Shown in pieces: positions 50,401 through 60,567 of a stretch of 64,000 nt of DNA. The position numbers and the translations under genes were made by a program. Each line of letters starts with the position of its first letter. The first letter of the stretch is position 1. Source of the stretch: Trichocoleus desertorum NBK24 (GTDB taxonomy: Bacteria > Cyanobacteriota > Cyanobacteriia > FACHB-46); NCBI RefSeq assembly GCF_030409055.1, contig NZ_CP116619.1:62001-126000 (forward strand). Reading direction: 5' to 3'. The notes under the pieces were generated by a model, which was given only the letters and a program-made list of their open reading frames with translations, was not told the origin of the DNA and did no database searches.

Positions 50401-51315
50401 GTGCCGATCCGAGAGGTGGAGCGAATTTTGGTGTTTGGTACGATTCAGCTGACGGCGGCTGTGATTTCCACTTGTTTGGAGCTGCAAATTTCGGTGGTGT
50501 TTTTGAGCCAGCTTGGGGAGTATAAGGGGCACTTGTGGAGTGCTGAATTTGAGGATTTAGATGCGGAAATGGCACAGTTTCAACGTTGGAAGGATGAACC
50601 ATTCCAACTTGAGACAGCGAAAGCCATTGTTTGGGGCAAGTTGATGAACTCAAAGCAATTGTTGCTGCGGCTGAATCGAAAGCGTGATTTACCAGAGGTG
50701 GCAGAGTCTATTGTCGGGATTTCCTCTGATATTGCAGCGCTTGGGACTGTAGAGAGTTTAGATGTACTTCGAGGTTATGAAGGCATTACTGCGGCTCGTT
50801 ATTTTCCCGCGTTTGGGCAATTGATCACGAGTCCTGCCTTCCAGTTCCGAGAACGTACTCGTCGTCCACCCAAAGACCCAACTAACTCTTTGCTGAGTTT
50901 TGGTTATACGCTGCTGTTTAACAACGTTTTGAGCCTGATTTTGGCAGAGGGGTTGAATCCTTATCTAGGCAATTTACACTATTCGGAGCACAAAAGGCCA
51001 CATTTGGCATTGGATTTGATGGAGGAGTTTCGCTCTCCAGTTGTCGATAGTTTAGTGATGACACTGATTAACAAGCAAACAATTAAGCCAACGGATTTTA
51101 GCTGGCCTACTGACACGGGTGGGGTCTACTTGACTGAACCTGCTAGGAGAGTCTTTCTTAAGTATTTTGAGGAGCGTATGACTGCTAATGTAACGCATCC
51201 AGATGTGCAGGGTCAGGTATCTTATCGGCGCGCTATTCAATTGCAAGTACAGCGCTATAAGCGGTGTTTATTGAGTTCAACAGCGCCTTATGAAGCCTTT
51301 TTGAGGGCGGTGTAG
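50401..51315 (+). CDS. cas1: Cas1 part of the split RT-Cas1 fusion, 304 aa
   Basis: Starts at GTG 50401 inside the original fusion; AAGGA from the duplicated target site stands 13 bp upstream. The frame before it (from 50391) is continuous with the RT part when the element is removed. PIREVERILVFGTIQLTAAV is the usual early Cas1 strand. Catalytic regions are GYEGITAARYFPAFG (Glu), LSLILAEGLNPYLGNLHYSE and HKRPHLALDLMEEFRSPVVD (His and Asp/Glu). The N-terminal about 28 residues of Cas1 are on the other side of the insertion, so integrase function is doubtful. Confidence 0.9.
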   Translation: MPIREVERILVFGTIQLTAAVISTCLELQISVVFLSQLGEYKGHLWSAEFEDLDAEMAQFQRWKDEPFQLETAKAIVWGKLMNSKQLLLRLNRKRDLPEVAESIVGISSDIAALGTVESLDVLRGYEGITAARYFPAFGQLITSPAFQFRERTRRPPKDPTNSLLSFGYTLLFNNVLSLILAEGLNPYLGNLHYSEHKRPHLALDLMEEFRSPVVDSLVMTLINKQTIKPTDFSWPTDTGGVYLTEPARRVFLKYFEERMTANVTHPDVQGQVSYRRAIQLQVQRYKRCLLSSTAPYEAFLRAV

Positions 51316-51590
51316 TGTTAGTTTTGGTTGTTTATGATATTCCAGACGATCGTAGGCGGCTAAAGCTGGCAACTTTTTTGGAAGGCTATGGACGGCGGGT
51401 GCAGAAAAGTGTGTTTGAGTGCTTTCTAAACCAAGATGAGATGCGGCAGCTTTATCAGAAAGTAAAACGGCGAGTGAAGCCAGTAGAAGATAATGTACGT
51501 TTTTACTGGATTACGGCTCATTGTGTGGAACAAACGTTAACAATTGGGAGTGAGCCGCCTCAACCTCCACCCAAAATGTATATTATCTAG
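51315..51590 (+). CDS. cas2: Cas2, 91 aa
   Basis: GTG at 51315 overlaps the cas1 stop by one base, so translation is coupled. MLVLVVYDIPDDRRRLKLAT and GRRVQKSVFECFLNQDEMRQ are the two Cas2 halves with the conserved Asp, and VRFYWITAHCVEQTLTIGSE completes it. Cas2 dimerises and bridges Cas1 dimers. It is complete and the last gene before the array. Confidence 0.93.
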   Translation: MLVLVVYDIPDDRRRLKLATFLEGYGRRVQKSVFECFLNQDEMRQLYQKVKRRVKPVEDNVRFYWITAHCVEQTLTIGSEPPQPPPKMYII

Positions 51591-51809
51591 AGGACTGCTA
51601 GCCAGCTTGCTCGGTGATCGACGCACCCTCTACTAGGTCTCAAACCCTGATTTTTTCGTTGACGTATGTCGATTGCTCTTGGAGCAAGGGTTTTACCAGG
51701 TCAGCTCGCCTGATTCAGTCTCAGAAAAGGGGCTTCATTGGGTAGTTAGAGGGGGATGCGTAGATTCGCAGCCTAAAAACTGCTACTAGCAAGTGATGCT
51801 GGCTGAACT
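51591..51809 (+). promoter_or_regulatory. Leader of the type III CRISPR array
   Basis: 219 bp between cas2 and the first repeat. The sequence is not coding and contains TGATTTTTTCGTTGACG and a hairpin CGATTGCTCTTGGAGCAAGG. It should carry the array promoter and the site where Cas1-Cas2 adds repeats. The position next to cas2 and the repeat ending GTTGGAAAC place transcription left to right. Confidence 0.65.
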
Positions 51810-54800
51810 CTTTACCGATTAACCAAAATCGGATTAGTTGGAAACTGTTTTCCGTTAACCAACGTTCCTTGTTGCAATCCCTCCTGACTTTACCGATTAA
51901 CCAAAATCGGATTAGTTGGAAACGTCTTGGGGCGGTTGAATTGACCACCAAAGGTATTGGAATCTCTTTACCGATTAACCAAAATCGGATTAGTTGGAAA
52001 CGTCTATTTCCACAGTTCGGACTTTTGCAGAAGCTTTAGACTTTACCGATTAACCAAAATCGGATTAGTTGGAAACATTCCTTTCGCTTTTAGCGATGTA
52101 GGTAGTTGTTCAGTTGATAGCCTTTACCGATTAACCAAAATCGGATTAGTTGGAAACATTCGAAACTTCTGCTTTTTGTTGAAGTGATTGAGCAGAGCTT
52201 TACCGATTAACCAAAATCGGATTAGTTGGAAACGCTGATGAGCTAGAGCTTGTACCATTTGTACCATAACCTCTCTTTACCGATTAACCAAAATCGGATT
52301 AGTTGGAAACTTGTATCCTGCAAGAACAGACTGTGCTGTTAGCGCTAAAACCTTTACCGATTAACCAAAATCGGATTAGTTGGAAACATCCAGTAGTCTC
52401 TCTATCCTTCTGCATTCATCACAAACCGGGTCTTTACCGATTAACCAAAATCGGATTAGTTGGAAACCTGCGGAGAGGGAAGGGTTTTGCGAATCTTCTG
52501 AAGATCAGCTTTACCGATTAACCAAAATCGGATTAGTTGGAAACCAGCCTAACAAACTCAGTTTTTTTTGCATCTGACGGAAGAGCTTTACCGATTAACC
52601 AAAATCGGATTAGTTGGAAACTTCCGTCAGTTAAAGTTAACTTTGCCCCTTGCTTGTTAGTCTTTACCGATTAACCAAAATCGGATTAGTTGGAAACTGT
52701 ATTCTGTTGAAGTTCTGTAAATGTTCCTTTCCATTCCTGGCGGCTTTACCGATTAACCAAAATCGGATTAGTTGGAAACCTTTGTTGGTATTAAACTTAC
52801 ACTAACAGATGTGTATCTTGCTTTACCGATTAACCAAAATCGGATTAGTTGGAAACTTGGAAAGTTAACTATATTTTCCCCCTCCTTTAGGGAAAAATCC
52901 TTTACCGATTAACCAAAATCGGATTAGTTGGAAACAAAAGGATATCGTCAGGATTCAGTATAGTAGTCTCCTGCAATTCTTTACCGATTAACCAAAATCG
53001 GATTAGTTGGAAACTTTATTACTCTCGTACACAACTACTACATCAGCAATATACTCCTTTACCGATTAACCAAAATCGGATTAGTTGGAAACATAGCAAT
53101 TCGTGGAGGATATTTGCTGGGAGCATTATTTAGTCTTTACCGATTAACCAAAATCGGATTAGTTGGAAACTTATTGTTGCTTATCAAATCCGTTAATGTC
53201 TGTCCGAACAGCTTTACCGATTAACCAAAATCGGATTAGTTGGAAACTTATCAGGATTGTAATACCCAAATGTTTGAATCTGAGTCTTTACCGATTAACC
53301 AAAATCGGATTAGTTGGAAACCAGCACAATTCACTTTTACATTGCCTATGAATAAATACAGGCTTTACCGATTAACCAAAATCGGATTAGTTGGAAACTT
53401 AAATCTATAGAAGTACCATTTCGTATCTCTTCCGTTGGGATAAGGAGAGTCTTTACCGATTAACCAAAATCGGATTAGTTGGAAACATCAAGTACGTTGA
53501 TCCAATACATAGTTCAATGGACTTTACCGATTAACCAAAATCGGATTAGTTGGAAACCTTCCATTTCATCGTAAAGGACAGTAAGGCTTTCTTCTGCTGC
53601 TCTTTACCGATTAACCAAAATCGGATTAGTTGGAAACTGTTGTTTTGATTTTCTTCAGCCGCTGCCTTTTTATCAAGATGCTTTACCGATTAACCAAAAT
53701 CGGATTAGTTGGAAACTCTATATCAAAGTACTCTACAGTACGGTAGTAAGCTAACTTTCTTTACCGATTAACCAAAATCGGATTAGTTGGAAACTTGATT
53801 CTGGCAGCTAAACCAGCCCAGTCATCCGCTTCGTAACCTGCCTTTACCGATTAACCAAAATCGGATTAGTTGGAAACAAGCCTGTGCTTGTTCTCGACTC
53901 ATCTTTTCTACGCTGCATTCGAATCTTTACCGATTAACCAAAATCGGATTAGTTGGAAACTTGAGCATTATTCATGCAGAAAGAAACCCTAAGCACCTCC
54001 TTTACCGATTAACCAAAATCGGATTAGTTGGAAACTCATCAGGAAGCATGCCATCAGCAAGAGCGAAACCGAAATAAGTCTTTACCGATTAACCAAAATC
54101 GGATTAGTTGGAAACATTGAATCAAAGATTGATCATACCCATCCAAATAAGTAGAAGACTTTACCGATTAACCAAAATCGGATTAGTTGGAAACGAGTCA
54201 CTATCAGAAGGAATGTCAGTGTTAGCTTCTATAAACCTTTACCGATTAACCAAAATCGGATTAGTTGGAAACGCACAATCACCAAAACCAAGGTATCTCG
54301 AGTTCTGAATACTTTACCGATTAACCAAAATCGGATTAGTTGGAAACCCCCGATACAGACTGGGTTTTACCTGTGGTGTATCCAAGGTCTTTACCGATTA
54401 ACCAAAATCGGATTAGTTGGAAACTAACACAGGAGCCGTGTCCTGTAAAACTAAAATAGCTATAGAACCTTTACCGATTAACCAAAATCGGATTAGTTGG
54501 AAACAATCTCAGTGACTAAGCTTGCTTCAGGCTTGTAGTTCCACTTTACCAATTAACCAAAATCGGATTAGTTGGAAACCTAAACTCACTAGGACTAACA
54601 TAAATCTTAAGAGTAGTAGCCTTTACCGATTAACCAAAATCGGATTAGTTGGAAACGGTTACGGCATTCCCGCCTACAACGTTAACAACATGGACTTTAC
54701 CGATTAACCAAAATCGGATTAGTTGGAAACGTTGAGGTAGATGACCTGATGGTTGCTGTTGCATCTGCGCCCAACCTTTACCGATTAACCAAAATCGGAT

Positions 54801-56912
54801 TAGTTGGAAAAAATCCCAGTGCCAGGTGTTGGATTAAACGGCTTGTTGATTTGGTTGACTTTACCGATTAACCAAAATCGGATTAGTTGGAAACGCATTT
54901 CTAAATCTCTTTTAATTACTCGAATCCAAGCTTCTTTACCGATTAACCAAAATCGGATTAGTTGGAAACCATAGGAATCAGTGGTTCTGATGCTACGATC
55001 GCAAGAGTTGAAACTTTACCGATTAACCAAAATCGGATTAGTTGGAAACACATCAATCCATCGGCCTTTACCATTGACCTTTGCATTCTCGAAGCTTTAC
55101 CGATTAACCAAAATCGGATTAGTTGGAAACTCGGCTAATTTAATCTGCTCCGGTGTTGAAGAATTAACAACACCTTTACCGATCAACCAAAATCGGATTA
55201 GTTGGAAACTTTATAGAGCCACTGATTAGCTCAAGTAAATCAGGAGTTAGCTTTACCGATTAACCAAAATCGGATTAGTTGGAAACTGGAGTGTGGCAAA
55301 AACCAGTTCTTCTTCTAGTCGATTTCGCAGTCTTTACCGATTAACCAAAATCGGATTAGTTGGAAACGACCTTCAGTGTTTTTTTCTTTTTTCATGAAGT
55401 CTTCTGTAAAACTTTACCGATTAACCAAAATCGGATTAGTTGGAAACTTTGACCTTGAATTTTTTCGCTTGTAATGGTCTTACTACCCTTTACCGATTAA
55501 CCAAAATCGGATTAGTTGGAAACGCAGGAGTTGAATTAAGTGGCGTCTGAGGTTGATCGCCAAAGCTTTACCGATTAACCAAAATCGGATTAGTTGGAAA
55601 CGTTTGATGGATTTGAAACTCCTAAAGCTAGAAGAGCTAAAGTCTTTACCGATTAACCAAAATCGGATTAGTTGGAAACATTTGGCAAAGTTGCTCAATA
55701 AAAAAGAGAATTCTTTGCGACTTTACCGATTAACCAAAATCGGATTAGTTGGAAACAAGCGTAACTAAGCAGGTTATTGTCCAGACTACTTAAGACTTTA
55801 CCGATTAACCAAAATCGGATTAGTTGGAAACTTTAGACTCAAACTTTTCCAGGAATTCGCTAACTAGCTCCTTTACCGATTAACCAAAATCGGATTAGTT
55901 GGAAACGAGATTCATTTTCAGTTGGCTGAGGCTGATCTGCTGTTCTTTACCGATTAACCAAAATCGGATTAGTTGGAAACGTAACTCTTCCAAACTTTTC
56001 AGTTGTTCAACACTGACAGCTTTACCGATTAACCAAAATCGGATTAGTTGGAAACATTTCATCACGAGTAAATTCGTGATTAGTAGTACGAAGCTTTACC
56101 GATTAACCAAAATCGGATTAGTTGGAAACCTGAAAGGTGAGTAACTCCGCCTTGCTCTGTAATTGAGATCGCATTGGTCTTTACCGATTAACCAAAATCG
56201 GATTAGTTGGAAACCTCTCTAACTCGGTTGTTAGGGAGTGATGTCTTAAGCGTTAAGAGCTTTACCGATTAACCAAAATCGGATTAGTTGGAAACTTCCA
56301 GACTCGTCACTTATTGCTATAGCAACAGGCCTTTACCGATTAACCAAAATCGGATTAGTTGGAAACAGTTGCAGAATCAATAATGGATTTAGCAAGATTA
56401 TACTCAGATTCTTTACCGATTAACCAAAATCGGATTAGTTGGAAACCTTACTAGTGCCTGACGGCGAGTCGAAATAATGAATATATGGGCTTTACCGATT
56501 AACCAAAATCGGATTAGTTGGAAACGATTTTGTTGACGTTGTAAAAATGAGAAAATTCCAAGCTCCTTTACCGATTAACCAAAATCGGATTAGTTAGAAA
56601 CTCTAGATCCCTTTCAGTTTCAGAAATCAAGTTTGTTACAACATCCTTTACCGATTAACCAAAATCGGATTAGTTGGAAACAGAAATGGTGGATAGAAGC
56701 AAAACAGCAGAAGTAATCGAACGCTTTACCGATTAACCAAAATCGGATTAGTTGGAAACCCTGAGTTACACAAGGTCTGACCCTGTATACTGTCCAAGTC
56801 TTTACCGATTAACCAAAATCGGATTAGTTGGAAACTTTAAGATACTCACTGATCCAGCGCTCTTCATCCTCTGCAACTTTACCGATTAACCAAAATCGGA
56901 TTAGTTGGAAAC
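51810..56912 (+). CRISPR. Type III CRISPR array, 66 repeats and 65 spacers
   Basis: 36-bp repeats open CTTTACCGATTAACC and end GGATTAGTTGGAAAC; CCGATT and AATCGG inside can pair. I count 66 copies from 51810 to 56877 (start positions), with period 70-88 bp and spacers of 34-52 bp, most about 41. Nearly all repeats are identical. Changes are seen in copies starting 54544 (ACCAATT), 54776 (GGAAAA), 55174 (GATCAACC) and 56576 (TTAGAAAC), all in the right, leader-distal half. The 3' end GTTGGAAAC gives the crRNA 5' tag. Confidence 0.97.
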
Positions 56913-56999
56913 GCCATTCCCATAGCAGCAGTTAGTCCAGCGATGTCATCCATCTTTGGCTTGGTTAATGAATTGAAAGCGAGGTAGTAGAAAATCAAC

Positions 57000-57040
57000 A
57001 AAAATGGAGAGATGCCATGAGTTACATCTCTCCATTTTTT
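57000..57040. terminator. Bidirectional terminator after the array
   Basis: AAAAATGGAGAGATG at 57000-57014 pairs with CATCTCTCCATTTTT at 57025-57039, loop CCATGAGTTA, with T-runs outward on both strands. It separates the plus-strand array from the minus-strand PEP-CTERM gene. Confidence 0.85.
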
Positions 57041-57069
57041 AATGAGGAATTACCAAAGTAAAGCGATCG

Positions 57070-57957
57070 CTAAACCGCCGCTGACTTCAAGCGATCGCGG
57101 CATTTCTTACCACCAAACACCAATCCCATCACCGTCAACCCCAACCATCCCGTCGGTTCTGGCACTGATTCTGGCTCCGATACAGGCTTCGTTTCACCCC
57201 TCACCGCCATCACATCATTGGCACATTCCGGTGACAAGTAAGCCACAAACCCTCCCACAGGCAGGCGCTTGCGATCCACACTGAAACCAAATAGATGGGA
57301 CGCTTGCGCCCCAAAACCACCAAAGTTTATATCTGCCAACTCAGCCGCACTCAGTAAATTAGCCTCTCCCTCCCAGGTGCCACTCGCAATCACATTGGGC
57401 AGTCGCTCTCCTTGATTGAAATAGGGGTCATATGCCGCCAAATCTCCATTCGAGGGCGTTCTGCCATGCTTCGCCACATAGTCGTTGTAGGCTCCTAAAC
57501 TATTGAGCAACAGGCCATTTTCCGCCGCCACACTCTTGAGCGAGACATGACTAACTAACCCCAATGTGTTTACGCCGGAGGCATTGTTACCTGCAAAGCG
57601 AACACCCCACAAATTGCCATTCGCACTACTGAGGTTTTGGCCAGAGAAATTCAAGATAAAATCCGCCCAACCTGTATGCCCATCCGCCGCTAAAGGATTT
57701 GCGATTCCCTCCAACGGCAAATTGCTGCTAACTGCTACCCATAGCCGATCGGCTACCTGCTTCGTTGCGATTCCATATCCCTCATAGCTCGTTCCCCCGA
57801 TCGCATTCCCCTGAATACTGTCATCAAAAGAATCGATCGCATAGTCCCAACCCCCATTGCCCAAAACCGCTGCTGCCGCAGGCTGAGCCAGCATCGTGAG
57901 TAAGCAGATCGCCGGAGCGATCGCGATCACAGTTGTGCACCGAAGTAAATTCATCAT
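57070..57957 (-). CDS. PEP-CTERM surface protein (XDD3-like), 295 aa
   Basis: Signal peptide LLTMLAQPAAAAVLG at the N-terminus. The body contains GGWDYAIDSFDDSIQGNAIG, NLPLEGIANPLAADGHTGWA and NLWGVRFAGNNASGVNTLGL, resembling exosortase-dependent surface proteins of the XDD3 group. The C-terminus VPEPTGWLGLTVMGLVFGGK and basic tail are PEP-CTERM. Likely an extracellular matrix or sheath component. It is an ordinary gene between the array and the CRISPR accessory genes. Confidence 0.8.
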   Translation of the reverse strand: MMNLLRCTTVIAIAPAICLLTMLAQPAAAAVLGNGGWDYAIDSFDDSIQGNAIGGTSYEGYGIATKQVADRLWVAVSSNLPLEGIANPLAADGHTGWADFILNFSGQNLSSANGNLWGVRFAGNNASGVNTLGLVSHVSLKSVAAENGLLLNSLGAYNDYVAKHGRTPSNGDLAAYDPYFNQGERLPNVIASGTWEGEANLLSAAELADINFGGFGAQASHLFGFSVDRKRLPVGGFVAYLSPECANDVMAVRGETKPVSEPESVPEPTGWLGLTVMGLVFGGKKCRDRLKSAAV

Positions 57958-58006
57958 GAACAGCCTCTTGAATTACAAACGTGAGTTGTCCCAAGCTGCT
58001 CAAATC

Positions 58007-58639
58007 CTAATCCCCAGTGGAAATATCCTCTTCCAGTGCGGGGCTGGTTGCTGCAACTCCAGCTTGCTCTACCAACGCTCGTACCGCCTGCTCCAACTCC
58101 GCCACCATCCAACTGTTACTGATCCGCTGAAACATCTGAAGCTGCATCTTAGCCAACCAGAGCACCCCTTCTTTGCCACCCTGGAACTCCCTCCAAATCC
58201 TGTTTCCCTCCAACCGAAAATTCACCAGCAGCGATCGCGCATTGTGTAACTTGTCCGCTAACTTAACCCGCTGCACTCTTGGGTCAGCCTGCCGCACCTG
58301 CTCCAGATATTGCAACTTATGTTCTTGCCAGGTCTGGCCTAGTTGTACATCTGGTTCTGTACACCCATCCACAATGTCTACTACCACTGCCCCAAACTGT
58401 CGCAAAATGTCTGCGCGTGTCGTGGCTCCACCTTGGTCTTCCACCGCATCATGGAGCAACGCCGCGATCGCTTCGTCCTCACTGCCCCCATCCTCTAATA
58501 CCAAAGCAGCCACACTCAGGAGATGGGCTATATAAGGCGTACCTGTAACCTTGCGCCGCTGCTGAGCATGAAGCTGTACGGCATACACCAAGGCAGCCTC
58601 AAAGCGAGAAGTCAGGGTCGTCCGATCAAAGCTAGTCAT
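58007..58639 (-). CDS. HD-domain phosphohydrolase (SpoT/MESH1-like), 210 aa
   Basis: HD motifs read LHAQQRRKVTGTPYIAHLLS, EDEAIAALLHDAVEDQGGAT and VKLADKLHNARSLLVNFRLE. These three blocks are those of the ppGpp hydrolase domain; no synthetase domain is present. The gene begins 8 bp inside the end of the CRISPR-associated WYL regulator gene, so the two form one operon. Hydrolysis of (p)ppGpp is the family role; another nucleotide messenger is conceivable but speculative. Confidence 0.85.
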   Translation of the reverse strand: MTSFDRTTLTSRFEAALVYAVQLHAQQRRKVTGTPYIAHLLSVAALVLEDGGSEDEAIAALLHDAVEDQGGATTRADILRQFGAVVVDIVDGCTEPDVQLGQTWQEHKLQYLEQVRQADPRVQRVKLADKLHNARSLLVNFRLEGNRIWREFQGGKEGVLWLAKMQLQMFQRISNSWMVAELEQAVRALVEQAGVAATSPALEEDISTGD

Positions 58640-60056
58640 GATACAGATGCCACTCCCGTTCTACTTCCTGGGTCATCCGTTGTCTTAAATCCCAGGGTAA
58701 GAAAACCTCAACTCGCGGTCGCCAAGCTCGCAGCCGTTGCCTCACATTCGGGTCATCTTGGCGGTATTGCGCCTGATAGTAAGCATCTTTTGGATCGCGC
58801 GATCGCCAAAGTTTCAGCAAGGCTTTTTGCGGCTGCCCCTTCAGCGTTTGCCGAATTAACACCCCGACTTCTGAATAATCCACAGACTCAAAGGTCAGAT
58901 GTCGCAATGTCCCTTGGATATAGCGTTGATCCCACTCGCGGTCAAAGCGCACCAAAAGCAGTTGTGCCTCTTGGTAATAGTCAAACCCCCAAGCATCAGA
59001 CATTCTTTCCTGAATGTCGTCAGACTTAGGGAGAGTCCGTTGCTTGTACTGCTGGTAGAGTTTCGTTGGGACTTGCATATCTCCCCATTCGAGAGGCGCG
59101 ATCGCTAGAATTCGATCTAGACGGTAATTGCGCCAATCAATATGTCCTCGCTTGCCATCAGGAACTTGCCCAAAGGCACAGAGATAAGGCCCGCGTTGAT
59201 AGTAGTAGACACAAACTGGATATACTACTACAGAAACCACTTCTGTGTGTCCTGCCCCTTGATAAGTCAACAAGACAGGCTGAACCGGAAGCTGCTGCCA
59301 GTGCACCCGCAATTGCTCTTGCCAGTGATCCACTTGATCTAACTTGTCTGGCGGAATCACATACTCCACATGCACGAAAAAACGCCGTTCTCCCTGAACT
59401 AAGGCAAAGTTATCCGCGATCGCAGCCAAATCGGGTTGAGTGAGGAACTCTAGATCATAGGCTTTTAAGTAAGACTCATGCTCCTTCGCGATCGCAGGGG
59501 CAGGGCGTACAGGCCATTCCTTCACTAGGTAGTAGTTCTGCCCACGTCGCTTTAGCCAATGGATTTTTACCAGCACTTGCAGATCTGCAAAGAGGGTTCG
59601 CCGAGTCACGGCAAACAAGCGAGTGCGATGTAAAAACTGCTCTAACCGAGGGGGCAATGCTTCATGCTGTTGCAGGGCTTGCTTAAACTGGCGCGATCGC
59701 TGCTCTAACAATTGGCGATTATCAGGATGACTCAGCCAAGCTTCCCAATCGGGTTGGGTGAGGGTGAGGCGATCGCCAAACAACCAAGCATCAGTGGTTT
59801 TGGCACAAGGACAGAGGCGATCGTGCAACTCTGGCTTCTCATCTCCCTTAGGATGCTCAGTTCTAAAGAAAGCATCACGCCAGTCTGGGTAAGTGAAAGG
59901 ATTGGGTAAACTGAGGCGGATGTGATCGGGGCCATATAGTAGATGCAGCCAAACCCACAGACGTACAGCCTGAGCCAAGTTTTGTTTCAGCGAGCCGCGT
60001 GCTAACCATTGCAAGAGTGGCAGGCTAGGCGGATCACGCCAAATCAAATCAGGCAT
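58632..60056 (-). CDS. TIGR03985-type CRISPR-associated WYL protein, 474 aa
   Basis: Long protein with an N-terminal helical region (DLIWRDPPSLPLLQWLARGS), a winged-helix-like segment (TRRTLFADLQVLVKIHWLKR) and a WYL-like sensor near 300 (VVVYPVCVYYYQRGPYLCAF and WRNYRLDRILAIAPLEW). The whole looks like the cyanobacterial CRISPR-associated family TIGR03985; recognition is from memory of the pattern. Start 60056 is chosen because AGGAG lies 8 nt upstream. It is divergent from the csx3 pair and may control it. Confidence 0.8.
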   Translation of the reverse strand: MPDLIWRDPPSLPLLQWLARGSLKQNLAQAVRLWVWLHLLYGPDHIRLSLPNPFTYPDWRDAFFRTEHPKGDEKPELHDRLCPCAKTTDAWLFGDRLTLTQPDWEAWLSHPDNRQLLEQRSRQFKQALQQHEALPPRLEQFLHRTRLFAVTRRTLFADLQVLVKIHWLKRRGQNYYLVKEWPVRPAPAIAKEHESYLKAYDLEFLTQPDLAAIADNFALVQGERRFFVHVEYVIPPDKLDQVDHWQEQLRVHWQQLPVQPVLLTYQGAGHTEVVSVVVYPVCVYYYQRGPYLCAFGQVPDGKRGHIDWRNYRLDRILAIAPLEWGDMQVPTKLYQQYKQRTLPKSDDIQERMSDAWGFDYYQEAQLLLVRFDREWDQRYIQGTLRHLTFESVDYSEVGVLIRQTLKGQPQKALLKLWRSRDPKDAYYQAQYRQDDPNVRQRLRAWRPRVEVFLPWDLRQRMTQEVEREWHLYHD

Positions 60057-60171
60057 TGTAAAGTCTCCTGGGCTGAATCTCGCAAGGTGAGTGGTTTCTC
60101 TAGTATGCCCCTCTCTGGAAACGTCCTTTTCCAAAGCCTCATAAAGTGTTCTTTAGCTTAGTGCTTCCTCT
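60057..60171. promoter_or_regulatory. Divergent promoter region, WYL regulator versus csx3
   Basis: 115 bp between the two starts. The shared region is the obvious place for autoregulation by the WYL protein. I see no clear dyad apart from the AGGAG site of the regulator itself. Confidence 0.45.
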
Positions 60172-60537
60172 ATGAAACCTCTAGAACTGCAACTGATTCC
60201 GCAGCAGACCCAAACTAGTTTGGCTTACCAGCTTCTGCACATCAACATCACGACTCCAGATGGCTTGGTGGAACCACAAGACCTACAGGGGGTAAGCCTG
60301 CCAGATGGTTTCGTGGGCAGTCAAGGTGTTGTGATTGAAGGCAGAGCGCCTATTTGGGTCTATGGCTTTTTAGTTCATGCTTGTCATGCAGCGGCTTGGG
60401 TGGCCTGTTTTGACCCGCGCTTGGGTGCGGCTACTTCGCGATCGGGGGGTGCGGTTGTGGTGGAAACGCATTCACGAGTTGTCGAAGTTGGGCAAGTACT
60501 CCCAATTGATTTACCCGAATCTATCTTTCGCAAATAG
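60172..60537 (+). CDS. csx3: Csx3, putative ring nuclease, 121 aa
   Basis: Csx3 pattern: LLHINITTPDGLVEPQDLQG, PIWVYGFLVHACHAAAWVAC, then FDPRLG and GGAVVVETHSRVVEVGQVLP. The HACH, DPR and TH residues are those expected in the cyclic-tetra-adenylate phosphodiesterase (Crn3) group. Eight extra residues (AATSRSGG region) stand between DPRLG and AVVV; the DNA there is bounded by two GGTGCGG copies at 60424 and 60448. It would switch off the CARF effector by degrading the messenger. Confidence 0.78.
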   Translation: MKPLELQLIPQQTQTSLAYQLLHINITTPDGLVEPQDLQGVSLPDGFVGSQGVVIEGRAPIWVYGFLVHACHAAAWVACFDPRLGAATSRSGGAVVVETHSRVVEVGQVLPIDLPESIFRK

Positions 60538-60567
60538 CTGTCTATCGAGTCGAATTCAAAACTGGCA

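Noticed and set aside
51826-56900. Short open frames within the 66-repeat array on both strands
   Set aside because: They all repeat the same residues (LPINQNRISWK or RLTKIGLVGN) because they read through the repeats; none has a start with a ribosome site.
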